Assembly: GCA_000934455.1 (NCBI GenBank)
Contig: KN888954.1
Coordinates: 17,272 to 81,271, forward strand
DNA length: 64,000 nt
Origin: Apostichopus parvimensis
Taxonomy: Eukaryota > Echinodermata > Holothuroidea > Aspidochirotida > Stichopodidae
Reading direction: 5' to 3'
The notes under the pieces are model-generated. The model worked only from the letters and a program-made list of their open reading frames with translations. It searched no databases and was not told the DNA's origin. The position numbers and the translations under genes were made by a program. Positions 1-11,068 of this stretch are shown here, piece by piece (within the stretch, counting starts at the first letter, position 1; every line of letters starts with the position of its first letter).

Positions 1-201
1 TATTAATATAATCCCTTAACAATAGATTGTCCTACACTATCGTCATTACTACTCAAATGGCCTTGCCCTCACCAAGCCTTATTTCCAGCCTTGCATTCAG
101 TACAGTAAATCAAAAAGGAAAACAGTATTAATGCTTTCTGCTTCAGAGAGAACATATTTGGGATATGAGGATAATGTTTTGAAATTACTTTTTCCTTTCA
201 G

Positions 202-387
202 GTGGGCACCAGCGTTGGTCAATTTGTAAGGGAGAAGCCCCTGAAATATACCCAACCTTTCCTGTTGGGCCTAGGTCCAAAGACAAGACCAACCCAATTT
301 GTTCTTGTTTGTGATGCAATAAGTTTTCCAGTTGGAGACTGCATCACGATTGCTTTTGACAGGCTTTTTAAATTTCACTATGTTTGA
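202..387 (+). pseudogene. Exon-like fragment, family not named
   Basis: A 61-codon open stretch begins directly after a good splice-acceptor sequence (pyrimidine tract ending CAG at 199-201) and ends in TGA. The peptide starts VGTSVGQFVREKP and ends AFDRLFKFHYV. Endings of the type 'FDxLFKxH' remind me of last exons of multi-copy, transposon-associated genes in marine animals, but I cannot name the family. No partner exon is visible in the 200 bases to its left, so the rest of the gene would lie outside the window or is lost. Seen: acceptor, open frame, stop. Inferred: terminal exon on the plus strand. It could also be chance. Confidence 0.35.
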
Positions 388-1496
388 AATCTTCATTTTG
401 CCCTTCAATTCGTGTCGCTGTGTAATATCCAATTGTGATTCAGAATAAAATTGCTCATGAATGTGTATATTGTGGCCATCTTGTCCATTATCCTGTTGCT
501 CAATAGCTTTACGTTTACCAATATAAGAATTACAGGGCCAGAGCTGTAAAAAAATCTCCCGGCAAGGAAGGTATCATTTCCAGCGAACCATATGGCTGCA
601 AAGCAGCCATCGCGCCGCTTAAGCGGCGGAGGGAGGTGTCTGGGGGGGGGGGGATGTGCCCCTTTCACAAGCTACAGATTTTTTTTAAATCAGGATGCAT
701 TTGCTGCACCTTTTTGGCGATTTAAAGCAACTTGCGATCGTTGAAGACCAGTGCTAATTTGAACTTAAAAAGGTAATAAATATAATTTTGAAAACAAACT
801 GTTTTAGTGTCTCAGTTTCTTGAGTTGTTACCTTGACAAAACTCAAAGTAGTCTCATCTCACGTAATCAAACCAGTCTGATAATAATTTATTACAAATCT
901 ATACCCCGTCTGTCACATTGTACCACATCAATTATCATTATGTAATGTAAACAAACATCGTAAAGTTACATGCGATGCGAGTGAGCCACTGATCTCTACA
1001 CATCAGTGGAGCTGGAGCGAGTGTAAGGGATGTTACACCCTTTGGGTTTACTGGAGGTATAATTACTAGTGTCCCATCAGTGTGAAGACAGATGAACACT
1101 TTCAAAATGACACAAAGAAACAGTGTGTAGCTGGCTAAGTATATATAGACTATAGAGAGAGTTGTATTGAAACAAGAGATTTAACAGTAAGACTCATATA
1201 TGTAACTGAAGAGTCCAATATATGAAATATGAATATTGAAAAGGTTATTCTTACATGGGTAGGACGGTATTGATAATGCAGGGTCCAGATTAATGAAAAA
1301 TAAAGGAATGATTTAACGTACAGTTTGGTTGCTCACCGGTGGCCACTTTGCACTCACACACACATAAACAAATCCTTACTACCATATAAAAGCACAGAAT
1401 GGTAAAATAAATACAAGTCCATTGGGTCGACCGAAGGGAAATTGATTGTTCTGCAGGCTTTCAAGGTAGAGTCGAATCCAGGCGAGATAGATAGAG
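388..1496. other. No gene seen
   Basis: AT-rich sequence without a supportable gene. It holds a G-run near 640-650, a small perfect hairpin (CCACTGAT, 8-base loop, ATCAGTGG at 986-1009), and at 1467-1496 a GAATCCAGG motif that recurs on the other side of the long-TIR element. Confidence 0.5.
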
Positions 1497-2066
1497 CGGG
1501 AGCCCAGAGGGTTTGGTTAGCTGGGAAGGTAACCAATTGCCTTGTACATCACAATGTTCACAGTGCATTCCTGTATATGAAACCAGACGACTGGCAAACC
1601 GGTTGTGGTGGGTGTGGCTGGGAGAGCAATTTTAAAGTCACCTAAAAGCTAACCTATATCAGCTTTTATGGTAACCAAATCAAAGTAAGTACAATGTGTC
1701 AGGTATCGCCCCAAGAGCAACAAATGGCCATCGCCAGTGATTATTGGTGGTGGGGTACCCCTGCTAGTCATCAATAATTGACCCCTCACAGCTGACCTAG
1801 GTCAGCTCATGAGGTAACCACTTGAAACCTACTGGAAAAGGATGGTTAGGACTTCAGATACAAGGGATGGGCATTGCAAGTAATTTGTATTGGTGGGTAC
1901 CCCTGCCAGTGGACCCCAAAATGCACCTCCCCTCATTGACCTAGGTCAGCTCATGAGGTAACCACTTTAAAACTACTGGACAATGATTGGCAGGACTCTA
2001 TATGTAAGGGATGGCCATTTCCAGTAATTTATATTAGTGGGGTACCCCTGCCAGTGGACCCCCAAA
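1497..2066 (+). repeat. Left terminal inverted repeat
   Basis: Pairs with 9364-9932 in inverted orientation. The outer segment (1497 to ~1790) is single copy. Inside it are ~146-bp units with the 18-bp perfect palindrome AGCTGACCTAGGTCAGCT at 1791-1808 and its 12-bp core TGACCTAGGTCA at 1937-1948. The homology ends near 2066, where the right side goes on with extra tandem units. Confidence 0.85.
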
Positions 2067-2127
2067 ACGTATACATGATATGATCAGTTACGATGTTGTT
2101 TGCCTTATAATTAGGCCATTTCATTGC

Positions 2128-2252
2128 TGGTTCCCGCGAACCCCGACCCAAGGCGTTTCAGGTAACGTGCCTTTCCTAACAGCACGATGCAGTGGCAGAG
2201 TGGGGACTCGAACTCTGGCGGCTTCCGACCGTTCAATCAGATAGATCAAAAT
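2128..2252 (-). repeat. tRNA-derived SINE fragment
   Basis: Read on the minus strand, this piece has a B-box-like GTTCGAGTCCC, followed by TTAGGAAAGGCACGTTACC. That second motif corresponds to TTGAGCAAGGTGCTTTATC in the full-length SINE at 17096-17461, so both share a conserved SINE body. The A box is not recognisable and the 3' tail is missing. It sits between the left TIR and gene A, so it was probably inserted into that element or carried with it. Confidence 0.45.
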
Positions 2253-2786
2253 ATAGATAGATAGACATATTGCACAATCACTATGTAGCATTGTAAAACA
2301 TCTTAAATTCCAAAGTACGGTAGTAGAGTATAGGTAAAATAACAATCTTTGAGGATTTTTAAATCGAAAACATTTTTATATAAAGAGAGAATAGATTTAT
2401 GTTAATAAAAATTCATTCCGCTAGTGTTCTTAACTACCAAACTTTAGGATGGAATAGGCAGAACTTGTTCACAAAGCATGAAGTTTGGACCTGTTTTTAC
2501 CTCTTCTGAGTAAGCATATCATCCTCTTTCAGGCACTTTCATCAAGGACCCTGCATGGGACTAGCTAAAGTGGAATTGAACAAGAACAAATGGATATATA
2601 TGACAGCCAGGATGAGGTCTCAGGAGCCACAGACACATCACTAACCGTTGACAAAGTTGTAGGCTAAAGATTATTCTCCATTAAGGAGTTTATAAAGTTC
2701 TATGACTTTAATCGGCTCATACGTATCCATGAATATATTGCCAGTGCACCAGCTTAAGCATCCAGGTTTTTTTTGTCTCTTTTCAG

Positions 2787-5700
2787 GTTCATGATGAAGT
2801 AGGGGCTGTATACTGTTTTATCTGTCAGGACTCTACAGAGGAGGACAGAAGGCTCAAGGGGGTTTGTGATCAGGTATGGGAAACAATTAAGAAAACAGCA
2901 GCTCTGCTTTCATCTGACAAATATGCTGAAGCTACACGTCTGATTGAGAGGAAAATTACTCAAGAAGATTTACAGTATCATCCATCTTGTCGTAACAATT
3001 ATTCAGCAGTCAAACGTCCAACGGACATGAGAGATACCCTATCAGACAATGATCTGCCTTTTGCCAAGGGGGTCCGCGTTGAGACCAGAAGAGAAGGTAC
3101 CATCCCCAAGTTTGACCAACAAGGCCTGCTTAATGGATCTTGTCTATTCTGCGGCAAGGCCAGAAAAAGAAAAAAAAGGTGGTACAGAAGAACCGAGAGA
3201 CAAGATATCAACAACTGATGGATGCAATTCACTTTCCAATCGAGCTGAGTTTTCAACCAATCCAAAGTCTTGTGTGGAATGATGTGGACTTCAGGGCCAA
3301 AGAAGCAAAGTATCATAAATCCTGCTGGGCTCTTTTCATCAAGGAGACTGACAATGTTATGAATCAGGCACAAGGAAGGTCAGAGGAGACAATTCATACT
3401 TATCACAAGAGGGCATTTGCTGCCATATGTTTTTTCATCAAGGATGAGATTTTACAGAACAGATGTTCATTGTTGGTATCATCTTTACTAGACACATATC
3501 GAGCTGAGTTCATCAGCAGTGGAGGTGATAGGGAAAACATCCAATCATATCTTGCACAGAATTTAGTGCAGAAGATAACAGCTTACTTTGGACGAAAAGT
3601 CAGGGTACAACTTTTGGACAATCGGAGGGGCAACTTTACAGAAGACGAAGCGAAGGCTCACTTGCAGGATAATTCGAGACAACGTGAAGAGGATGAAAAA
3701 CTGAAGTGGGCTGCCCTTCATCTCCGCACACAGATTATAAAACTGCCAAAATCAAAGACTCCGTGTCCTGCTAATGTCCAGAGCCTGAAGGCATGTGCCC
3801 CACTATCCCACATCAGCTGGATTTTTTCTTCAGACCACTCCTTTGTGGAGCAGCCACCTCTGTAAGTTTCCAGGGAACACAGAAGGAAGCAGTTGACAGG
3901 AAGGTGACTTCTATGGCCTATGGTGCCATCTACAATACCTCCCGTGGTTCAATAAAACCATGGAAACACACTACCCTTGGCCTTGGTCTAGCCTCTCTAA
4001 CAGGATGGAAGATGTCATTATAAATTCTCAACAGTGCTGGTCATTCAATCAGCTACAGTGAGATTAAAAGCCTGTAGACAGAGTTTGCATACTCCATTGA
4101 GTCTTACAATGATGATGTACCAGATGGCATCCAGCTCAGTCCAACTCTTGCAACGGTGTCTGTCTGGGACAACAATGACAAGAACATCGAGACCCTGGAT
4201 GGAAAAGATACATTTCATGCCACAGTTGGCCACACTTACCAGAATATTGTACCCGGTAATGTGGTCCCCGATATCACCACTTAAAAATTCCGTGAAGGAA
4301 GGAACCGCCGAAGGTTTTCAGGGAATGACCAGGCATTACCCCTCTTCCATAGATCTCTCAACACAGCAAAATTCACGAGCTGCACAACCGATACAGAAAT
4401 CAACAGTGCGGCAAGAGCCAGCACAACACAGCGTGAAATAATGGAGAAGATCCCTCAGAAAACTTTAGATTTTTATTGGTTATGGAAGTCTAAGGATGGC
4501 ATTACACCTCTCCGTGCTGGTTTCATCAGCCAGTATATTAACGATCCTCTACCAGTCCAAAGAATCAGCTACATGGACCCAATTTCGAAGTCACCAACAA
4601 ACAATGACGTCGTGAAGGAAACAATGATGCGCTCCCTCAATGTCGCCAAGAAAACAGGGCAAAAGTATGCCATCGTCACATATGATTTAGCAGTGCCAAG
4701 AAGGCCTACGCCATTCAACAAATTGAACGTCCATTGTTTGATGATTTGTTGATCATGCTCGGAAATTTTCATGTTGAATTGTCATTCTATGGGGCAGTTG
4801 GCACTTTCATAAGGGAAAGTGGTATAGAATTCATCCTTACGGAGGCAGACGTCCTGGCAGAAGGATCATTGACTGGCTTCATCAAAGGAAAATTCTATAA
4901 CAGATGCACACGTGTCCATGATCTTCTTGCCAATGTACTGGAGAAGAAGTTGTACGAACATTTTCTCCAGACTGTAGCTGAAGAAGAATTGGAAGCCTTT
5001 CACCACGTCATGAACACAGTGCCGAGTGATTCTAGTCACGTATATGCTCATCTCCGAGATCCAGTGGTCACCGAGCACCTGAAAAATTATGAAGAATATT
5101 TTCAAGCAGTGATGGATGGTAGCCAAGGATCAATGGCACAGTACTGGGAATCTACATCTACCTCATAAATCGTCTCCACAGAGAGATGCAACGATGCGTC
5201 AAAACCAACAACGTCAGAGGTTACATCAACATCTTTCCAAAGATCTTGGATGTTTTCTTTGCTCTCAATCGCCCAAACTACTCCAGATGGGGGATGCTCT
5301 TCCTCCATAAGCTTAAGGTGGCTGATCCCCGGCTGATTGAAATTCTGGAGAGTGGAAAATTTTACATCAGAAGAACCAAAAGAAATTACAGTCGGTCTGC
5401 TGTTGACCTTTCTCTGGAACAAACTGTAAACAAGGATGCAGGTTCCAGTATGAGGGGCATAGTTGCCTTCAGGAACAATGACCAGGCAATGCGGAGATGG
5501 GCACTGACAATGACTGAACGCGCACTAGCCATATCGGAAATGAAGTATTTTGTTGGCTTAGAGCAGGGGGGAAGTACAGCCGCCCAGTTGCGTCCTTCCA
5601 GGATTACCAAGGACAACCAACAAATGGCATCACTGAGCAAGACACTAGACGAATTCTGCAACCCATTTGCAGAGGATGCAGCTGACTGCTTGATGAACAT

Positions 5701-7723
5701 AGCCACAGGTCGGGTGGTCTCCCATGTAACTGAAAGTTACGTTCTCTCTACTCTGCCAAGGGGACAGCAGGCAAGAGCCAAATTCCAGGAGGAATGGGAT
5801 GAAGACCCAAAACGATTGTTGAAGCCAGTAAAACAAAATAAAATCCAGAATTTCGCAGCTGAGAATGTCAAGAAAAAGACATCACCCAGTGCCTCGAGGA
5901 CAGCGCAGACCAACGCAGAAAGCCTGAGGGATGTTTTCATATTGATGATTATCGTTGTTGCAGAAAAGGCATCTGTGAACCTGCGCCGTGTCCTCTCTTA
6001 CCCAATAACAACTTACCCGCTGTCTTTTGCTCACTGTCATGGTTCAATCTTGAAAACAAACAAGGCTGCATCGCTGAGAAAGTTCGAGTCGTTTCAGACT
6101 GAGCTAATCTCACAACCAGAATTGCCAAGCAGCCATACAAAGGTCTATGATGGGGGGGGGGGGGTCTTGTCCTTCAATCCCTCCTCTCACAGACACACGT
6201 TGGTGCATCATATGGTTCCATTGCCCGCTCGATATTATCTCTCCTGTGTTCAGGAAGGGGAACAGAGGTTCACATCTGCCTAGATAGATATGTGGAGAAC
6301 TCCATCGAAGACAGTGAGAGGAAACTACGGGGTGCAGTTGATTCCCTTTATATAATCAGTGGACCAGAGCAGACAATGAGACAAAGCGGACAAAAACTGC
6401 TCACCAATGGGATATTCAAAAATGAACTTGGAAAATTTCTCTTGCGTGAATGGGGTAAGGACCTTTACGGTAACATCTTCCAAGGCAAGACACTGTTAGC
6501 TTCTTTTGGGGGAGACTGCTGTAAGTATGTCCCAGATGAACTCAACCAGCACATTATGGTGAAAAAGCCAGCATATCTTCAAGGAGATCATGAACACGCC
6601 GACACTCTGATAGCAATTCATGTTGCAACATCACTGCAAACAACGTAATTGTCAGGGCATCGGATACTGATGTGTTGGTAATCCTGGTTGGTATGTTGGG
6701 GAAGCAGCGCCCAGAGGTTCGAGCCAGAACAAATATAATCATGGACTGTGGGATGGGCAACAGCCGACGATATATTAACATCACTAACATCACCAATATC
6801 CTACAGCAAAGAAAACCTGGACTTCCCCAAGCTTTGCCTGGGTACCATGCGTTTACTGGATGTGACTTCACTTTATGAACATTAGGCCTGTGACTGAAAG
6901 CTTGTCTGCCTTTTGAAGGACAACATTGCCGAATTAAAGAAAGAAATGACCTATTGACATTCAATATGTTGTTTAAACAGAATCTTATTACAGACAGTAT
7001 AATGAATTAAGTTTTATTTTATGCTATATTTCTGACATATTTTGCAGGAAAGGCAAAGTCAAACCACTCGAAATAGTCGAGAAAGATGAAACAGGGAAGT
7101 ATGTCAACCTATTCATCAGCCTGGGAAATCTTGATGTAGATGTCGATGTCGCCTCGAAGTTTGTCTGTGGCATGTATGCCGAACACAAGACTCAGGATGT
7201 GGATGAAGCACGGTACAAGAAACTAATTGTAATGACAGGAAAAGTTAATAAGGTAAGCATGTTGAACAATCATACAATTATTACAATGTAAACTTTGTAA
7301 ATAACTCAGTATTGTTTATTATTTTGAGCACTCTGCTAATGCATGGTTTACATTTTTTAGGAAAACCCACTACCAAATGTGAAGAAGCTTAACTGTGCAT
7401 TGCTGCCACCCACCCGAAGAACCCTGGAAATGAAGATACGCCGAGCACACTATGTTACGATGCTTTGGACCAATGCTACAACAGCAACCCCCTTGATCGG
7501 TCTAGAACCATGTGTCTACGGTTGGACTTGAGACGTCGAAGGGAGACTGCAACCATCGTGGTTCAATGGTCCAGCAATGCCAGACATCCTATACAAAAAC
7601 ACTGATAATGAAGAGGAAGCTTCATCTGGAGACGAAGATTCAGATGAAGAAGTTAGTGAAACAGAAAGTGAAACATGGAGTGAAGACTCCGAATCCGATG
7701 AGGACGATATGGAGGTGACTTAG
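2787..7723 (+). pseudogene. Gene A: broken member of an uncharacterised multi-copy family with a FEN1/PIN-like C-terminus
   Basis: Exon 1 starts at 2787 after a TTTTCAG acceptor and runs to ~6880. Later exons are 7048-7252 (acceptor TTTGCAG, donor AAG|GTAAGC) and 7361-7723 (acceptor TTTTTTAG, ending in TAG). The N-terminus has two zinc-module-like pairs: CFIC with YHPSC, then CLFC with YHKSC. The middle has GQKYAIVTYDLA and GNFHVELSFYGAVG, both matched in gene B. The C-terminal part has GDHEHADTLIAIH, ASDTDVLVILVGML and HAFTGCDFT, then KGKVKPLEI after an intron. It ends in an acidic tail rich in Ser, Glu and Asp. The acidic cluster, DTD and GCD-GKGK order resembles FEN1/XPG nucleases; that is my inference. 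The reading frame is interrupted about half a dozen times, so this copy is dead. I recall near relatives as 'uncharacterized protein' in cnidarians, echinoderms and fish. Function unknown. Confidence 0.75.
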
Positions 7724-8864
7724 GGCCAGATATTGGAGGCCTCAACATCCAGAGAGCTGTACGAGAACTTAACTGAATGGCAATTAGAGATTGTTTTCCG
7801 TAATCATATCAAATATTTTATCATGGACTACATTATATGTGTTTTTCCTAGCTATAGGGCAGTACTGGTACTGCACTATAAGGTGTATCCGGTATTGAAC
7901 CCCATACTGATATTTTCGATATTGAATTTTGCTCATACAGATATATATCGAACAATATATAGCGTCCATATCGATATATAGTGTATGTACCGATTCCGCG
8001 ATATTTCGCGGGAAAAAACCATATACCGGATATTATCGTTATTTTCTAGTCGATAAATTAATATCGTTTTTTGGCGATATCGACGGACATTACTGCACTA
8101 TGGCCCAGAATTTTAATTACTTGCAATGTCTTATGTACCTTTCATTGTCCTGGCCGACAGTCAAAAGCTAAGACCTCCATTAAACAGGAGTCTTAGGTAG
8201 CATTGCGGAAGGCAGGTATAGCCCTCATGGGTACGTCAAGTCTAAATCGTAAGTAAATGAACCACACACACAATGAATTCTATCATCCTTATATGGTCAA
8301 CTGATGTTCTCTGATATACAGGCCTTCGTCGCTGTTCATTGTTTTTAAGAGGCTGTTTATATTATTCATGTTTTTCCATAACAAAATGTCATTTAGAAAA
8401 AGCGTTTCATTTTAGTGTTAAAAGAGGGCGAGTAGTTTCAAATTCAGTTGGGGGAGAGCAGAATGAATATTTCTTTATGTTGAAAGGATGATTTCATTTC
8501 AGACGACAATCTCAAAAATGACTTCATTAAAGCCAAAAGTTTGGAAATAACATTTATGCTAATTTGGATATGCCTGTGTTAAAGAGTTCTGTTCTGTATC
8601 AAATGACATTAGTTTTTACAAACCTGAGTATTTATTTCATTCTCTTTCATGCAAGAATAATTATTTTTGGATTTGTGGAGTTCACAATTTGGCAGCATGA
8701 AGTCATCGAGCTCCTTCAACGCCAAACGATAACCATTATGGCGAGATTGATGTTCGATGAAATACTTGCATTCACAAGGATAAAGTAAAAGTATATTAGA
8801 TAAGAATTTCAACAATCATGACTGTGAGAATACTGGTAATATCAGTGGAAGACTACGTCGATCA
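7724..8864. other. 3' part of the long-TIR element, no gene seen
   Basis: From 7850 to 8115 the sequence is AT-rich with recurrent ATCGATAT/GATATCG words and ends in short, imperfect inverted motifs (GGGCAGTACTG near 7857 against CATTACTGCACTAT near 8090). This may be a small MITE, but the match is weak. The rest holds no supportable coding sequence. Confidence 0.35.
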
Positions 8865-9700
8865 ACTGGCAGGGGTACCCCACCAACGGAAATTACTAGA
8901 AATGCCAATTCCGCACACATGGAATCCTGTCTATCATTTTCCAGTAGGTTTCACCTGGTTACCTCATGAGCTGACCTAGCTCAGTGGGGGACTATGGTGC
9001 ATTGGGGAGCACTGTTAGAGGTACCCCACTAATATAAATTACTGGAAATGGCCATCCCTCACATATAGAGTCCTGCCAATCATTTTCCAGTAGTTTTACA
9101 GTGGGTACCTCATGAGCTGACCTAGGTCAATGAGGGGAGGGGCATTTTGGGGGTCCACTGGCAGGGGTACCCCACTAATATAAATTACTGGAAATGGCCA
9201 TCCCTCACATATAGAGTCCTGCCAATCATTTACTGGTAGGGGTACCCCAATAATATAAATTACTGGAAATGACCATCCCTTACATAGAGTCCTGCCAATC
9301 ATTTTCCAGTAGTTTTAAAGTGGTTACCTCATGAGCTGACCTAGGTCAATGAGGGGAGGTGCATTTTGGGGGTCCACTGGCAGGGGTACCCCACTAATAT
9401 AAATTACTGGAAATGCCTATCTTTTACATATAGAGTTCTGCCTATCAGTATCCAGTAGTTTTCAACCCGTTACGTCATGAGCTGACCTAGGTCAATGAGG
9501 GGAGATGCATTTTGGGGGTCCACTGGCAAGGGTACCCCACCAATAAAAATTACTTGCAATGCCCATCCCTTGTATCTGAAGTCCTAACCATCATTTTCGA
9601 GTAGGTTTCAAGTGGTTACCTCATGAGCTGACCTAGGTCAGCTGTGAGGGGTCAATTATTGATGACTGGCAGGGGTACCCCACCACCAATAATCACTGGC
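8865..9700 (-). repeat. ~146-bp tandem array inside the right TIR
   Basis: Tandem units share a GGGGTACCCC-type box, AATTACTGGAAATG and the palindrome TGACCTAGGTCA. Copies of the palindrome lie at 9118-9129, 9337-9348, 9483-9494 and 9629-9640, with a degenerate copy (TGACCTAGCTCA) at 8972. Spacings are 146, 219 (one and a half units), 146 and 146 bp. The same units occur two to three times in the left TIR, so the array has expanded or contracted on one side only. The 9629 copy is extended to AGCTGACCTAGGTCAGCT, identical to 1791-1808. Confidence 0.85.
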
Positions 9701-9932
9701 GATGGCCATTTGGTGCTCTTGGGGCCATACCTGACACATTGTACTTTGATTTGGTTACCATGAAAGCTGATCTAGGTTAGCTTTTAGGTGACTTTAAAAT
9801 TGCTCTCCCAGCCACACCCACCACAGCCGGTCTGCCAGTCGTCTGGTTTCATATACAGGAATGCACTGTGAACATTGTGATGTACAAGGCAATTGGTTAC
9901 CTTCCCAGCTAACCAAACCCTCTGGGCTCCCG
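9364..9932 (-). repeat. Right terminal inverted repeat
   Basis: Inverted partner of 1497-2066. Its outer part encodes, on the minus strand, the same spurious reading frame as the left TIR (peptide KVTNCLVHHNVHSAF on both sides), which shows how well the two ends have been kept alike. The tandem units inside overlap the array described separately. Confidence 0.85.
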
Positions 9933-11068
9933 GTCTATAGAGTAGAATCCAGGAAAAAAGACCAGGAAAATAGAATATAATCCAGACATGATAGAATAGA
10001 ATCCAGGCAAGAAATGTTAAGTAAAGTTCCAAAGAGTCAGCAATGGCAGGCAATATATAAAGGCGAAATAAAGTTAGTATCCTCCAATTAGAATGGTAAT
10101 ATATCCTTCCATGTGATGGCAATGGAGAGTGAATATTTAAGAATACTAGAATAGTGTTGAAGAGTTCCTGTAATCGTCGAGAGCTAGGCTTCTGGGAGAC
10201 TCCAATGGTGATCAGTATCAGGAAACGTTGACATTAACAATTAATTTATATTTTTACAGTTACAGTAGGCTTCTGTAATGTAATTGAAATTCCGCAGGAA
10301 CAGATTCAGGTAGATGATATAAAACTTTTAACTTCGTATTTAATTCTCCTAGTCTAACTAAAGGGAGGGGCCAAATTGGAGTAAGGATACAGTACCCAAT
10401 CAGTAAAGTAAGTTTCTCTAAACCATCCTTTACAGATATCCTGATTGGAGTTGCTACCAGGAAAACTCTGACCACAGCCATGATGATGCCAATTTTATAA
10501 GAACAAGGGAGTCGTGTAGTAAAGAGGCAACCACTATGCCAATGGACACCAAATTTATATACAAAAACTGCAGAAGAGACAATGAACTTCTGTTCTGGTG
10601 CAATATCTTAAGTAAAAGGATAAACTGTGAAGCCAGCAGCTTATTGACTATAAACAGGAAATGGAGCCTGTTTACACGAGCACGTGTATTTTAGCAATCG
10701 AGTGCGCGATGGATCCCATGAGTTTTTATGCACATTGTGCCGCATGGCTTGGAGCAAAGAGATACATGGCATATGGTTCACGATAAAAATAGAAAGAAAT
10801 GAAATAAAAATCCTTTCAAAAGGACGCCCAGTAAAGCCTTTATTATTTTATTGTGTTGGATCGATCGAACTGAGCAGACTTTCCACGTCTTCCAAAATGT
10901 TTCTGATGAAGACTAAATAAACATAATAAAAACAAAAGTGATTGTGTAAAAGTTTCAATATTCTTACCTTGTTTCCTGTTTCTCAGTAGCAACTGGAAAT
11001 TCCTTTGGTCCATACTACACCATAAATAAGAGTTTTGGTCTTCTTGCATTTATTCTATCCACGACCTT
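9933..11068. other. Flank of the long-TIR element, no gene seen
   Basis: At ~9945-10010 there are three imperfect repeats of the type AGAATCCAGG or AGAATATAATCC. A single related GAATCCAGG lies at ~1472-1482 on the other side of the element. The rest of the stretch shows no gene that I can support. Confidence 0.45.

Larger units (their letters stand above)
1497..9932 (+). mobile_element. 8.4-kb DNA element with ~570-bp terminal inverted repeats
   Basis: The first ~570 bp are repeated in inverted orientation at the right end. Both ends start CGGGAGCCCAGAGGG going inward. The outer 300 bp are almost identical (a few substitutions and one 4-bp indel); the inner part is more diverged. The inner part of each TIR consists of ~146-bp tandem units, two to three on the left and about five and a half on the right. 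Between the TIRs lies one plus-strand gene of an uncharacterised multi-copy family (gene A). I could not find a clean target-site duplication: the bases outside the two ends differ, although both flanks contain GAATCCAGG. The architecture (very long TIRs with satellite-like interior, one large gene) fits a Foldback- or Polinton-scale DNA element, but I see no capsid, polymerase or integrase that would make it a Polinton. The superfamily is unknown to me. Confidence 0.8.

Noticed and set aside
986-1009. 8-bp perfect hairpin
   Set aside because: A stem this short is expected by chance in 64 kb; no terminator or RNA context.
1497-9932. Polinton/Maverick or other virus-like identity for the long-TIR element
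   Set aside because: Long TIRs and size would fit, but there is no recognisable capsid, protein-primed polymerase, integrase or packaging ATPase.
1490-9940. Target-site duplication of the long-TIR element
   Set aside because: The 4-9 bases outside the two ends do not match (GATAGAG against GGTCTATAG). Only a displaced GAATCCAGG is shared, so no duplication is claimed.
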